64,000 bases of DNA, from positions 1,550,001-1,614,000 of the forward strand of contig NZ_PGTY01000001.1 in assembly GCF_002797915.1 (NCBI RefSeq), written 5' to 3'. Below, piece after piece: positions 56,042 through 64,000 of this stretch. The DNA comes from Yoonia maricola (lineage in GTDB: Bacteria; Pseudomonadota; Alphaproteobacteria; Rhodobacterales; Rhodobacteraceae). The translations under genes and the position numbers were made by a program. The notes beneath the pieces were generated by a model. It was not told the origin of the DNA. It worked only from the letters and a program-made list of their open reading frames with translations, and did no database searches. The first letter of the stretch is position 1; each line of letters begins with the position of its first letter.

Positions 56042-57183
56042 TACCGCAACCTCATCCCGCTGGGATCAAAGGTGATCACCACGTCTTGCCATTGGTCATA
56101 TTTGTCTGCTGGCAGTTGATAGCCGCCCGACTGACAGCGCAAGATCGCGCGGCGCGCGGCCTCGAACGCTGTGTTGGTTGCGCCTTGATCACCGTCAGAG
56201 GAGATCAGTCGCACTTCATTGCCCCGCACCTTACCCTCGCGATCAAGGCTAAAGCCGACTTCGACAGTCACGCGCGCGGCCACCGACCCCGGATCGACGT
56301 TCCAGCAGCCGTTCACCGCAAGGCGGAAACTATCGCGCTCTGCGCCGGTCATGGGGGGACCTGCCGCAACTGCGGGTGCGTCAGGTTTCGCGCTCAAAGC
56401 GGCCTCCAAGGCCGCTGCAACGTCGTCCTCACTGGGTTCCGGTTCCGCCGCTACTTGTTCCTCCGACGCTGGTTCTTCCGCCGCACTCGCCGTTTCAACC
56501 GGCGGTGTCGGGAGGCTTGGCCGTGCCGATGGCCGGGCCGAGGTGGCCGGTGCCAAACTGACGGGCGCGCTTGGTGCTTCATCCTCAATCACAATCGCCG
56601 TCGTCGTTTCTTCCGGAGCGGTGGCCTCTTGCTCTTCTTGCACGACCTCAGGCTCGGCGCTGTTGTCCTCGACAATCTCATCGCGTACGATATCGTGCAC
56701 ATTCGCATCCGGTGGTGGCGGTGTGGTGATCGTAGATGTCACAGTCTGTGCCTGCGGCGGCGTAGGTGCGTCACTCACGTCAACATCAGGGGTCGGCGGC
56801 GTTGCGACAGGTGGCGCAGGTTCCACCGGGGGCGCGTCCGTCACCTCAGTTTCAGGCGGCGCTGGCGGTGGGGGCGGGGGCGGTGTTTCGGCCTCTGGCG
56901 GTTCAACGGGATCAGGTGGTGGTGCCGTCTCAGTCGGTTCTTCTTCGGCAGGTGGGGGTGGAGGTGTTTCATCAACGACCGGGGGCACGGGCGCTGTCGG
57001 GTCCGCATCGCCTGGATCAGGCGTGGTGCGGGCGCGCATTTGCTCGAACTCTTCACCCGACACGACAGAGACATCCATCGTCTGGATTTCCAAAGGCTCT
57101 GACGTCAGCCCCCAGCCGACAATCAGCCAGCCGATCAGCCCAACATGGCCAATCCCTGAAATGATGGTGCCCGGGCTCGCCAT
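56041..57183 (-). CDS. tolA: Tol-Pal system protein TolA (energy-transducing)
   Basis: A 380-residue inner-membrane protein. The N-terminal helix ISGIGHVGLIGWLIVGWGL holds Ser9 and His13, the spacing of the SHLS motif that couples to TolQ-TolR. The long middle (about 50-280) is not the usual Ala/Lys-rich coiled coil but Pro/Glu-rich and TonB-like (many P-P-P runs). The C-terminal domain (about 283-380) has the two conserved Cys and contacts TolB. Position between tolR and tolB fixes the call; by sequence alone it could be labelled TonB. A near copy of its C-terminal domain follows it. Confidence 0.92.
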   Translation of the reverse strand: MASPGTIISGIGHVGLIGWLIVGWGLTSEPLEIQTMDVSVVSGEEFEQMRARTTPDPGDADPTAPVPPVVDETPPPPPAEEEPTETAPPPDPVEPPEAETPPPPPPPAPPETEVTDAPPVEPAPPVATPPTPDVDVSDAPTPPQAQTVTSTITTPPPPDANVHDIVRDEIVEDNSAEPEVVQEEQEATAPEETTTAIVIEDEAPSAPVSLAPATSARPSARPSLPTPPVETASAAEEPASEEQVAAEPEPSEDDVAAALEAALSAKPDAPAVAAGPPMTGAERDSFRLAVNGCWNVDPGSVAARVTVEVGFSLDREGKVRGNEVRLISSDGDQGATNTAFEAARRAILRCQSGGYQLPADKYDQWQDVVITFDPSGMRLR

Positions 57184-57186
57184 GAT

Positions 57187-57663
57187 TTACCCGTCAGCGC
57201 CGCCTGCGGTGGGCGGGGCAATGTCGGTGACCAGCCCGATATCAGAAAACCCACCTGCATTCAGCAGGCCCATAATCTGCGCCACACGGTTCCAATTATT
57301 GCGGCCATCGGCGCGCAAGAAAATCTTGTCGCTGGTACGTTCAGCCGCGATGGCGGTCAGGCGGGCGACCAATTCAGCCTCGGTCGTATCCGTTTCCTGA
57401 ATCATGACGCGCCCATCGTCTGTGATCGTGACGGTCAAAGGCTCCTCATCATCACCGGGTAAGGCCGTGGCCGAAGTTTCAGGCAATTCAACCGGCACCC
57501 CTACGACAGACAAGGGGGCTGCAACCATAAAGATAATCAGCAGTACCATCATGACATCCACGAAAGGGGTCACGTTGATCTCGGACATCGGTTTACCCTT
57601 GCGTGCGCGTCTGCGGCGGCGTCTGCCGCCATCATCGCCCGAATTCATGACACCTGCACCCAT
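57187..57663 (-). CDS. tolR: Tol-Pal system protein TolR
   Basis: A 158-residue ExbD/TolR protein. A basic N terminus (GGRRRRRRARKGKPMSEINVTPFVDVMMVLLIIFMV) is followed by one membrane helix, with the proton-path Asp in FVDVMMVLLIIFM at about residue 36. The periplasmic domain covers the rest (VELPETSATALPGDDEEPLTV, FLRADGRNNWNRVAQIMGLLNAGGF). It works with TolQ as the proton-driven motor. It starts 2 bases after tolQ and ends 3 bases before tolA. Confidence 0.96.
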   Translation of the reverse strand: MGAGVMNSGDDGGRRRRRRARKGKPMSEINVTPFVDVMMVLLIIFMVAAPLSVVGVPVELPETSATALPGDDEEPLTVTITDDGRVMIQETDTTEAELVARLTAIAAERTSDKIFLRADGRNNWNRVAQIMGLLNAGGFSDIGLVTDIAPPTAGGADG

Positions 57664-57665
57664 GA

Positions 57666-58340
57666 TCAGCTATCCAACTGGCGGCTGAGGATCGTTGCGA
57701 ACTCATCGGCAAAAGCTTCATAACCGCTGACAATCTGATCACTGTCGGACGAGAATTTGTTGTAATAGATGACTGCCGGGATCGCGGCCAAAAGGCCCAG
57801 ACCTGTGGCCAAAAGCGCCTCGGCAATGCCGGGGGCCACAACGGCAAGATTGGTTGTCTGCGCTTCGGCAATCTCGATAAACGCGTTCATGATACCCCAG
57901 ACGGTCCCGAAAAGCCCCACAAACGGTGCGGTTGATCCAACAGTGGCCAGAACCGGCAATCCTTTTTGCAGACGCGCGCCTTCTTTCGCAATTGCCACAT
58001 CCATGGATCGGTCAATCCGGGCCGTCGCCCCGGCAATCAAGCCGCCATCTTGCCTGTGCGACCTGCGCCATTCCAACATGCCAGATGCAAATATCTTTTC
58101 CGATGGACCATCCGGGTCGGCGCCGATTTGATCGAATAGCCCGTCCAGCGGCTCCCCTGACCAGAAGGACCGATCAAAGATGTCAGCTTCGGCCCGCGCT
58201 TTGCGATATTGTATTGTCTTGTCGATGATCACAGCCCAGCACCAGATGGATGCCGCAATCAGCATAATCATGACGATTTTTACGGTAATTGTCGCGCGCG
58301 CGAACAACGCCCACATTGTGAATTCGTGTGCTGCTTCCAT
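57666..58340 (-). CDS. tolQ: Tol-Pal system protein TolQ
   Basis: A 224-residue inner-membrane protein of the MotA/TolQ/ExbB family with three helices: near 12-35 (ATITVKIVMIMLIAASIWCWAVII), about 130-155 (LPVLATVGSTAPFVGLFGTVWGIM) and 165-195 (GIAEALLATGLGLLAAIPAVIYYN). The conserved GLFGTVWGIMNAF and LLATGLGLLAAIPAV motifs line the proton path. It is the first gene of the tolQRAB-pal-cpoB run; ybgC lies 112 bases upstream. Confidence 0.97.
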   Translation of the reverse strand: MEAAHEFTMWALFARATITVKIVMIMLIAASIWCWAVIIDKTIQYRKARAEADIFDRSFWSGEPLDGLFDQIGADPDGPSEKIFASGMLEWRRSHRQDGGLIAGATARIDRSMDVAIAKEGARLQKGLPVLATVGSTAPFVGLFGTVWGIMNAFIEIAEAQTTNLAVVAPGIAEALLATGLGLLAAIPAVIYYNKFSSDSDQIVSGYEAFADEFATILSRQLDS

Positions 58341-58452
58341 GTGCCTGCTCTGCCTAAGGCCCGATTTTGGGCTCTGATTTGGAGCAAGCGTAGCGCACCC
58401 TGTTGGAAAAATCCAACCAATCCCGCATCACAACTGCGAAAACAGCACGTTT

Positions 58453-58839
58453 TTAGGGGATGAGACGGCGGATCGCCGCCGGAAGACGGGCGACCGCGCC
58501 CTCTGCTGTCATGCAAACGATAGTGACAACCGCCGAAAATAGCAGATCTTCACCGCGCATCACATCCTGCTTCACAACTAAACGCACACCCGATCCGGGT
58601 TCCATTGTTGTTTCGACAACCAGCGCGTCGTCATATTTGGCAGGCAGTAGATAATCCGCCTCAACCCGGCGCACGGCAAAGACCAACCCTTCGGCCTTCA
58701 TCTGCAACTGATCAATGCCCAATTCACGCACCCATTCACTGCGGGCACGCTCAATGAACTTTAGATAGTTGGCGTAATAGACGATACCCGCCAGATCAGT
58801 ATCTTCATAATAGACGCGGATCGGAAAACGATGGATCAT
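58453..58839 (-). CDS. ybgC: Tol-Pal-associated acyl-CoA thioesterase YbgC
   Basis: A 128-residue hot-dog-fold thioesterase. Its signature FPIRVYYEDTDLAGIVYYANYLKFIERARSEW holds the catalytic Asp (YEDTDLAG) and the helix motif. Length is typical for the 4HBT family. YbgC usually precedes tolQ; it may act on lipid acyl-CoAs in envelope homeostasis. It overlaps the upstream 209-residue hypothetical by 4 bases. Confidence 0.95.
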   Translation of the reverse strand: MIHRFPIRVYYEDTDLAGIVYYANYLKFIERARSEWVRELGIDQLQMKAEGLVFAVRRVEADYLLPAKYDDALVVETTMEPGSGVRLVVKQDVMRGEDLLFSAVVTIVCMTAEGAVARLPAAIRRLIP

Positions 58840-59465
58840 GAGGTGGGCCTTATCCGCGCAGTTAAGCGCAAAGCATGGCTGGCATCCTGCGCCATGGCTG
58901 GCATGACCGGATCATAAGCCGCGCGGATGACATCGGCAATTTCGGGGCGCAGCACGGCCTTGCCTTCGATCAGGGCCAAGGGTGGTTGTTCATCAAAGGC
59001 CTTGTCTGACCAAAGCAAAATTGTCTGCACAGCCTGGCTCAACGCCAACGTATCTGCTGGTACTGATGCCATATGTTCATCCATGCGCAAAAACACGAAT
59101 GCAGCGCGAATGGCCCCTGCTTCATCAAAGCGGAAAATACGGTACTGATTTGCATCCGCCTGCTTCAGCTTCCCAACCAACGGCCCCAAATCAGGCACCA
59201 GTTGATCCAGATGCGGCACATCTGTCAGCTCATCCCACTGCTGGCAGAAAAAGATCATCAGGTTTGCACCCAATTCAGGATCAGTCTCCGCCATCTGATG
59301 CGAGGCGAGACTGACAACTGCCTCAATCGCCCCTTTGAAAACCCCAAGTGATGCCTCGTCGACCCCAAAGACAACTGGCACAATCGGCCGCCCCCATCGC
59401 GCAAAGACATAAGCCCCATCCGCACGGGTAAAGAAGTTCTCAACCTTTTGACTTTCTTCGTCCAT
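58836..59465 (-). CDS. Conserved-type hypothetical between ruvB and ybgC
   Basis: A 209-residue soluble protein of unknown role. The first 40 residues (NFFTRADGAYVFARWGRPIVPVVFGVDEASLGVFKGAIEAVV) are the most structured, and later blocks ANLMIFFCQQWDELTDVPHL and DEAGAIRAAFVFLRMDEHM look like a compact alpha/beta fold. I do not recognise the family. It sits in the ruvCAB to tol cluster; its stop overlaps the ybgC start. The start ATG at 59465 lies inside a dispersed repeat, so the first residues MDEESQ may be repeat-derived. Confidence 0.8.
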   Translation of the reverse strand: MDEESQKVENFFTRADGAYVFARWGRPIVPVVFGVDEASLGVFKGAIEAVVSLASHQMAETDPELGANLMIFFCQQWDELTDVPHLDQLVPDLGPLVGKLKQADANQYRIFRFDEAGAIRAAFVFLRMDEHMASVPADTLALSQAVQTILLWSDKAFDEQPPLALIEGKAVLRPEIADVIRAAYDPVMPAMAQDASHALRLTARIRPTS

Positions 59466-59495
59466 TCAAACTTCCACCGGAGGCTCTCTGCTCTC
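59452..59495 (-). repeat. Dispersed ~43-bp element, copy 2
   Basis: Matches copy 1 at 7155-7197 (both on the minus strand). It reads GCCTCCGGTGGAAGTTTGAA then TGGACGAAGAAAG. In this copy the A in place of T creates the ATG start of the 209-residue gene, and the element occupies the ruvB to hypothetical junction. Confidence 0.65.
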
Positions 59496-60513
59496 ATCCA
59501 AACAAATCTGTCTGCGATTTTGGCGCATCCAGCCCCAAATGCGCCCACGCCGCTTGCGCCAGCATGCGGCCACGCGGGGTGCGCTGAATCAGACCCTTTT
59601 GCAACAAATAAGGCTCAATCACATCTTCCAGACTATCACGGCTTTCAGACAAAGCCGCCGACAATGTCTCAACCCCAACAGGCCCACCACCATAACTTTC
59701 GGCAATCAAGCGCAGGTAGCGGCGGTCGGCATTATCCAGCCCCAGATGATCTACGCCCAATCGGGTCAAAGCACGATCCGCGATCTCTTGTGTGACAGTG
59801 CCATCGCCCTCGACAATTGCAAAATCCACAACGCGGCGCAGCAAGCGGCCTGCAATACGCGGTGTCCCACGCGCGCGGCGCGCAATCTCGCGCGCGCCTT
59901 CCGGCGATGCAGGCGCGCCCAACAAGCGCGCGCCGCGCGTGACGATCTCGTGCAGTTCGTCTTCGGTGTAGAACTCCAACCGGGTCGGGATACCAAAGCG
60001 GTCACGCAAGGGCGTGGTCAGCAGACCCATCCGGGTCGTCGCCCCCACAAGCGTAAAGGGCTGCAATTCAATCCGCACCGTCCGCGCCGCGGGGCCTTCG
60101 CCGATCACCAGATCAAGTTCGAAATCCTCAAGGGCCGGATAAAGCACCTCTTCCACAGCCGGGTTGAGCCGGTGGATTTCATCAATAAACAGCACATCGC
60201 GTGCCTCAAGATTGGTCAGGATCGCCGCCAGATCGCCAGCCTTGGCCAAAACTGGGCCAGAGGTCATACGAAAGTTCACACCCAACTCACGCGCCATGAT
60301 CTGCGCCAGTGTTGTCTTGCCCAGACCGGGCGGGCCGTGAAACAGCGTATGATCCATCGCCTCACCGCGACGACGCGCACTTTCAATAAAGACGGACAGG
60401 TTCGCACGGGCCGCCTGCTGCCCGATAAACGCATCCAGCGTCTGCGGACGTAAAGCGCGGTCGGCGTCCTCTGGCTGGGGGTCAGGGCGCAAGGTGGGAT
60501 CAGGCTGGTCCAT
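59494..60513 (-). CDS. ruvB: Holliday junction helicase motor RuvB
   Basis: A 339-residue AAA+ motor that drives branch migration with RuvA. Walker [16 protein letters not shown] near residue 63, Walker [13 protein letters not shown], sensor [19 protein letters not shown], and the C-terminal winged helix ([15 protein letters not shown] region and [17 protein letters not shown]). All are standard. It starts 9 bases after ruvA and its 3' end adjoins a dispersed repeat. Confidence 0.97.
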   Translation of the reverse strand: MDQPDPTLRPDPQPEDADRALRPQTLDAFIGQQAARANLSVFIESARRRGEAMDHTLFHGPPGLGKTTLAQIMARELGVNFRMTSGPVLAKAGDLAAILTNLEARDVLFIDEIHRLNPAVEEVLYPALEDFELDLVIGEGPAARTVRIELQPFTLVGATTRMGLLTTPLRDRFGIPTRLEFYTEDELHEIVTRGARLLGAPASPEGAREIARRARGTPRIAGRLLRRVVDFAIVEGDGTVTQEIADRALTRLGVDHLGLDNADRRYLRLIAESYGGGPVGVETLSAALSESRDSLEDVIEPYLLQKGLIQRTPRGRMLAQAAWAHLGLDAPKSQTDLFG

Positions 60514-60522
60514 GACGCACCC

Positions 60523-61182
60523 CTACCCCTTCGGTGCCAACAACTTCAAGGCGGCACGGATCAGTGCCGAGGTATCTGCATCAGGTGCAGCACCCGCCGC
60601 CTCTGCCACGGCGCTCGCCGCTTCACCGGGGGCATATCCAAGGTTGCCCAGCGCAGACAAAGCTTCGGCTGACGCCGCATTCGTCTTTGGGGCAGCGTTC
60701 CGCTGAATAGGTGGCGCAGGCTCAGCTTCAATCACGGCATCGCCCTGCGCCTCTGCAACAGAACCGCCCATCGCCATCACACCGGGCGCCTTGTCTTTCA
60801 ATTCGATCGTCACACGCTGTGCTGTCTTGGGCCCTACACCCTTGGCCTTTGCCAATGCGCTCCAATCACCCAGCGCAATCGCGCGGCTGACACCGTCGGC
60901 ACCCAAAGTGCCTAAAATCGCCATCGAAGCTTTCGCACCAATTCCCTGCACGGACATCAAAAGGCGATGCCATTCTTTCTCGACAAGCGTGGTAAAACCG
61001 AAAAGTTGCAGATTGTCTTCCCGCACCAAAAGATCGGTGAACAGCGCCACAGCCTCTCCGTTTCCCGGCAGGCTCGCCATCACACGCTCTGACACATAGA
61101 CAATATAACCCACGCCGCGCACATCAATCAGAACATGATCGGAGCTGCGGTATTCCAGCCGCCCTGCAATCTTGCCAATCAT
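60523..61182 (-). CDS. ruvA: Holliday junction DNA-binding protein RuvA
   Basis: A 219-residue junction-binding subunit. Domain I ([31 protein letters not shown]), helix-hairpin-helix domain II ([36 protein letters not shown]) and a flexible acidic linker lead to C-terminal domain III ([19 protein letters not shown]), which contacts RuvB. The ATG at 61182 overlaps the RuvC stop by 4 bases (ATGA). Order ruvC-ruvA-ruvB is normal. Confidence 0.97.
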   Translation of the reverse strand: MIGKIAGRLEYRSSDHVLIDVRGVGYIVYVSERVMASLPGNGEAVALFTDLLVREDNLQLFGFTTLVEKEWHRLLMSVQGIGAKASMAILGTLGADGVSRAIALGDWSALAKAKGVGPKTAQRVTIELKDKAPGVMAMGGSVAEAQGDAVIEAEPAPPIQRNAAPKTNAASAEALSALGNLGYAPGEAASAVAEAAGAAPDADTSALIRAALKLLAPKG

Positions 61183-61685
61183 GCCGGGGCCTTTGCAAGT
61201 GCGGCAGCAAGGCTGCCGGCCGATTGTACGTGGAAGGAATGACAAATCGCGATGGCAAGCGCATCAGCGGCATCCGGTCCGGCCAGTTGCACGCCGGGCA
61301 ACTGCACTTTGACCATATGCGCGATTTGCGCCTTATCGGCATGGCCCACACCAACAACGGCCTTTTTAACCGCATTGGGGGCATATTCACCAACAACCAG
61401 ACCGGCCTGCGCGGGAACCAACATCGCAATGCCACGTGCCTGCCCCAATTTCAGCGTCCCTGCGCCGTCCTTGTTCACAAACGTCTGTTCAACGGCTGCG
61501 GCCTCTGGCTGGTGCTGCAGCAAGACTGCCGTCAACTGCCCATGCAATGACAAAAGGCGCCCCGCCAGATCATCGCCCTCTGATCGGCAAATCCCGTTCG
61601 CGACATGGTTGATGCGGGAACCTGCCACCTCAATCACACCCCAGCCCATGTTCCGCAAGCCCGGATCGATGCCCAAAACACGCAT
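61179..61685 (-). CDS. ruvC: Crossover junction endodeoxyribonuclease RuvC
   Basis: A 168-residue Holliday junction resolvase with RNase H-like fold. The catalytic Asp is D7 in [16 protein letters not shown]; the next Glu is in [13 protein letters not shown], and the C-terminal Asp pair is in [15 protein letters not shown]. The ATG at 61685 gives the standard N terminus. It overlaps ruvA, and the 313 bases upstream hold no recognised gene. Confidence 0.96.
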   Translation of the reverse strand: MRVLGIDPGLRNMGWGVIEVAGSRINHVANGICRSEGDDLAGRLLSLHGQLTAVLLQHQPEAAAVEQTFVNKDGAGTLKLGQARGIAMLVPAQAGLVVGEYAPNAVKKAVVGVGHADKAQIAHMVKVQLPGVQLAGPDAADALAIAICHSFHVQSAGSLAAALAKAPA

Positions 61686-61998
61686 TGCTCGCCTCTTTTT
61701 TATTGTTCTCTTAACCTCGCTAGCACAAAACGCGAACAAAGACCAAGAGCGTCGGCAAATGGCGCGTTATGCGCTCTGCTCATCACAAGGTAAGAATACG
61801 CCCCTTCCCTGCCAAAATACGACAGCATTAACCCCTTATAAACTAAGGATTTGCGGCAATATACGCACAAAAATAAGGCATGCTGAAAACGCATATGACC
61901 CATGTCAAAATGGCACTAGTCAATGTGTCTTTTCCCTCCTAGATGCGCCTTATCAGATTAACGCTGCAAAATGCAGCAGAATACTAAGGAACATGGCC
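61686..61998. other. Intergenic region between ruvC and the DUF1127 gene
   Basis: A 313-base AT-richer stretch with the divergent promoters; no recognised gene. GCTGC (61963-61967) and GCAGC (61973-61977) form a small hairpin just before the AAGGA ribosome site of the DUF1127 gene, which could modulate its translation. No certain -35/-10 boxes. Confidence 0.45.
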
Positions 61999-62202
61999 AT
62001 GGCCTCTTTTGACACCAACCGTACCACCGCTGGCCTCTCCGCTGGCAAATTCGCTTTCTTTGCGAACATGATGACCGCTGTTGCTGCATGGAACGATGCA
62101 CGCATCACACGCAACGCCTTGTCCAAGCTGACCGCACGTGAACTGGACGACATCGGCCTGTCACATGGCGATATCGAAGCAATCGCGACACGCGTACGCT
62201 AA
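61999..62202 (+). CDS. DUF1127 domain-containing small protein
   Basis: A 67-residue protein of the DUF1127 type, with a low-complexity N terminus. The C-terminal DUF1127-like motif is LSKLTARELDDIGLSHGDIEAIA. In Rhodobacterales and rhizobia such small proteins bind RNA or affect phosphate and stress responses; the role of this one is not shown. Of two ATGs (61993, 61999), the second has AAGGA spaced 8 bases. It is monocistronic with a strong terminator. Confidence 0.85.
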   Translation: MASFDTNRTTAGLSAGKFAFFANMMTAVAAWNDARITRNALSKLTARELDDIGLSHGDIEAIATRVR

Positions 62203-62224
62203 ATCAAGCGCCGCACCAAAAGCG

Positions 62225-62256
62225 AAAGGCCGCGTTCACAATGAACGCGGCCTTTT
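62225..62256. terminator. Bidirectional terminator after DUF1127
   Basis: AAAGGCCGCGTTCA pairs with TGAACGCGGCCTTT, loop CAA, with T runs or near-T runs on both strands. It can end both the DUF1127 message and the convergent small membrane gene at 62283. Confidence 0.9.
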
Positions 62257-62282
62257 CGTTTGCCTGATGCAACAGCTGTGGT

Positions 62283-62624
62283 TTAAGGCAGGATTGTTCC
62301 GATACCGCCGGCAGCCATAACAGTTACAGGGTCGGGTTGCATGATCCATGCGCCTGCCTGCTCGAGAACACTGCCACCTTCCAAGGCCGCAACACGTTCA
62401 ACATATTCAGCCTCGCCCAAGTAGGCAAAAAGGAACCCCTTGAACAGAAAACCAAGGAACAAGACCGCAAGCAGCCCTTTCAGTGGAAAACGTGGGCGAT
62501 AAAGCCGCGGCTTTGCAACGATCAACCCATCAGAGTTGATAGATTTCACCACGCCATTCGACATTTTGTCGTGACGACGTACAATTCGTTTTAGTCGTTT
62601 ATCAAATGGGACTTGGGCTTGCAC
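62283..62624 (-). CDS. Small membrane protein of unknown function
   Basis: A 113-residue protein. The basic N terminus (DKRLKRIVRRHDKM) is followed by a polar stretch, one hydrophobic helix (GLLAVLFLGFLFKGFLFAYLG, about 50-70), and a C-terminal periplasmic-side tail with a few acidic residues. It probably begins with GTG at 62624: GGAGG lies 8 bases before it, while an ATG at 62632 is in another frame. I do not recognise a family; homologues may be limited to this order. It is transcribed toward the DUF1127 terminator. Confidence 0.75.
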   Translation of the reverse strand: MQAQVPFDKRLKRIVRRHDKMSNGVVKSINSDGLIVAKPRLYRPRFPLKGLLAVLFLGFLFKGFLFAYLGEAEYVERVAALEGGSVLEQAGAWIMQPDPVTVMAAGGIGTILP

Positions 62625-62718
62625 CTGTTCATCCTCCGAAATTTACACTCTTAATATACTATTCACTTTGACAATTTTTATATCCCACACAAGCCATACC
62701 GCAATCACAAGGACACAT

Positions 62719-63603
62719 TTAGTCTGAATTGCGCCTATTTCTCCGCAGAACAAGCGTTGTCCAGTCAACAATAACCCGTTTTTGGACAAGATTGAACCCA
62801 TTTTGTTGATAAATCGCGATCACCTCATCCGCCTGTTCATTCAGAATACCCGATAGAATCGCATATCCTTCATCAGCAGTATGGGCACCCATGTCTGGTG
62901 CGAGCCCGATTAGCGGTGCCTTGAGGATATTGGCAAAGATCAAATCATAAGGCCCGTTTTCACGCAATTCCGGCGCACCGAAACCCGCAGCAACAACGCA
63001 GTTTACGCGGTCTTGCAAGCCATTGCTGATCACATTGGCCTGCGCGACCTCCACGGCGACAGGATCAATATCGCTAGCCAGCACGGTGTACGGCAGAACC
63101 TTGGCAGCAGCCATTGCCAGAACAGCCGTGCCACAACCAACGTCAAGAATGTTTTTACCCACAAAGCCATCTGACGACAGCGCATCAAATGCCTCAAGAC
63201 ATCCTTTGGTTGTGCCGTGATGACCCGTGCCAAAGGCCATGGCAGCATCAATCAGCAGCGGTATTTTGTCATCGGGCACCTTGTCGGCATCGTGGCTGCC
63301 ATAGACGAAGAAGCGCCCGGCAGGCACGGGGGACAGTTCGCGCTGGACCTTTGAAACCCAATCCTGTTCGGGAATTTCAGAGATATTGAAGGGTCTAGCG
63401 CCGTGCAAAGCGGATAATACCGCCAAGGCAGCCGCATCCGGTGGGTCGGTGAAGTACACCGCCACCTCCCACAAGCCAGATCCATCTTCGATCTCGAAAA
63501 CACCGATGCCGGTGGGTTCAGGCTGCACTGCCTCCAACGCGTCCGCCAGTTGATAGGCGGCGTCTTCGCCTTTGATCGTGGTCAATGCGGAATAGGTGAT
63601 CAT
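62719..63603 (-). CDS. prmA: Ribosomal protein L11 methyltransferase
   Basis: A 294-residue SAM-dependent enzyme that trimethylates ribosomal protein L11. The SAM motif is NILDVGCGTAVLAMAAAKV near residue 165, with VLASDIDPVAVEVAQANV as motif II and DLIFANILKAPLI (the NPPF-like catalytic block). The N-terminal domain (about 1-95) for L11 binding is present. The ATG at 63603 was chosen over the ORF start at 63660, which would overlap the neighbouring gene. Confidence 0.95.
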   Translation of the reverse strand: MITYSALTTIKGEDAAYQLADALEAVQPEPTGIGVFEIEDGSGLWEVAVYFTDPPDAAALAVLSALHGARPFNISEIPEQDWVSKVQRELSPVPAGRFFVYGSHDADKVPDDKIPLLIDAAMAFGTGHHGTTKGCLEAFDALSSDGFVGKNILDVGCGTAVLAMAAAKVLPYTVLASDIDPVAVEVAQANVISNGLQDRVNCVVAAGFGAPELRENGPYDLIFANILKAPLIGLAPDMGAHTADEGYAILSGILNEQADEVIAIYQQNGFNLVQKRVIVDWTTLVLRRNRRNSD

Positions 63604-63634
63604 GCGCGTACCTTTGGATTGGGTCGCCTGTCGG

Positions 63635-64000
63635 TTAGGACGCACCAAGGTCCGCGTCAAGCAGGTCAGGATCGGTCAGAACCACCTGCGCGACCTCATC
63701 AGCCCATCGCGCATAAACCAAAGGACCGGGGTGGAACCCGTCTGCGGACATATTGCTTTCGTCCAGTCCCATGTTGAATTTCAGGGCCACGCAATCGGGC
63801 CGCCCTGCGGCAAGCATGTGTAAATGCCGATCAAAGCGCGCAGCCTGTCGTCCCAGCACCCATCGCAACGGATGCGGCAAAAGCGGGAATTGTCCGATCG
63901 GTGGCAGGCCCGATACAATGATTTTGGGGTGATCAAGCCGCGATGTCAGTTGGTCAAAAAGTGCGGCTTGCTGGCGCAGCCATCGGCGCAGCGACACACC
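63635..64000 (-). CDS. SGNH/GDSL-type hydrolase, 5' part missing at window end
   Basis: Visible are the last 121 residues of a gene whose start is beyond base 64000. The C-terminal block SADGFHPGPLVYARWADEV carries the D-x-x-H pair of SGNH hydrolases (block V), and IIVSGLPPIGQFPLLPHPLR matches the middle block of the family. The nucleophilic GDS block is outside the window. It probably acts as an esterase or lipase-like enzyme; substrate unknown. It ends 31 bases before prmA on the same strand. Confidence 0.75.
   Translation of the reverse strand, partial: GVSLRRWLRQQAALFDQLTSRLDHPKIIVSGLPPIGQFPLLPHPLRWVLGRQAARFDRHLHMLAAGRPDCVALKFNMGLDESNMSADGFHPGPLVYARWADEVAQVVLTDPDLLDADLGAS

Noticed and set aside
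56219..57400. 393-residue plus-strand ORF opposite tolA and tolR
   Set aside because: Low-complexity Gly/Ser translation is the antisense of the Pro-rich TolA linker; tolA and tolR are secure on the other strand.
58404..58417. TTGGA-AAAA-TCCAA hairpin between ybgC and tolQ as a terminator
   Set aside because: The stem is only 5 bp and AT-rich, with no T run on the minus strand.
61700..61903. 67-residue minus-strand ORF upstream of ruvC
   Set aside because: No ribosome site or recognisable sequence; it lies in an AT-rich divergent promoter region.
61252..62202. 316-residue plus-strand reading of the DUF1127 frame
   Set aside because: The long N-terminal extension is antisense of ruvC; the gene starts at 61999 where a ribosome site is properly spaced.
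1..64000. CRISPR arrays, tRNA, rRNA, phage or insertion sequences
   Set aside because: No direct-repeat arrays, no T-loop GGTTCGA-type clusters in gaps, no integrase or transposase genes seen.

Overview
The window looks like a chromosomal segment of a marine Rhodobacterales bacterium (Roseobacter group, Alphaproteobacteria). The evidence is gene order: ctaC-ctaB-small ORF-ctaG-ctaE-SURF1-thrC-M16 peptidase, ruvC-ruvA-ruvB-hypothetical-ybgC-tolQRAB-pal-cpoB-tilS-ftsH, mtnP-apt, and a Caulobacter-type cpa/tad pilus locus. Protein sequences and the moderate-to-high GC agree. The genus cannot be fixed by eye. I found no rRNA, tRNA, CRISPR array, phage or insertion sequence. Nearly all genes are intact; only the first (ptsP) and last (SGNH hydrolase) are cut by the window edges.

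Layout. 1-5.6 kb: end of ptsP (nitrogen PTS enzyme I), an EcsC-like protein, an acetyltransferase, a flavin reductase and a SulP anion transporter. 5.7-13 kb: the MTA/adenine salvage pair mtnP-apt, an FAD-linked oxidase, an SDR dehydrogenase, two MFS transporters and a RimJ-like acetyltransferase. 13-20 kb, minus strand: the aa3 oxidase subunit II/III and assembly genes, followed by SURF1, threonine synthase and an M16 peptidase. 20-25.5 kb, plus strand: tldD, dprA, topA. 25.5-29.4 kb: a MarR regulator divergent from an exported protein with a clear palindromic operator between them; a 3-oxoacid CoA-transferase operon with a small ORF between its two subunit genes; a small GNAT protein; a lytic transglycosylase.

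29.7-42.0 kb is the most distinctive part: a Tad (Flp-type) pilus locus. Its order is two paralogous 63-residue pilin-like genes, cpaB, cpaC, an OmpA-type lipoprotein, cpaE, cpaF, tadB, tadC, tadD, a second TPR lipoprotein, a prepilin peptidase, and a AAA ATPase with an apparent N-terminal winged-helix-like region. The TadE/F/G minor pseudopilins are not here. The pilins end in a conserved C-S-x-G-x-C-D motif and carry D-F where classical Flp pilins have E-Y.

42-51.4 kb: a beta-hydroxyacid dehydrogenase-like protein, the Lhr-like helicase and PdeM nuclease pair (DNA repair), the one-carbon genes folD and fhs, a MOSC protein and ftsH. 51.5-61.7 kb, minus strand: tilS, the complete Tol-Pal system and ruvABC. 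Directly downstream of tolA is an extra small exported protein that is nearly a stand-alone copy of the TolA C-terminal domain (73 of 98 residues identical by hand count). 62-64 kb: a DUF1127 protein, a small membrane protein, prmA and a partial SGNH hydrolase.

Two dispersed repeat families are visible. One is an 18-bp palindrome (GGTGGGTCTTGACCCACC type) in three intergenic gaps. The other is a ~43-bp element in two places, which forms the 3' end of one gene and the start codon of another. No wholly new multi-gene system is evident. The best leads are the TolA-domain paralogue, the paired Cys-tailed pilins, the tad-linked AAA ATPase, and the small ORF inside the CoA-transferase operon.
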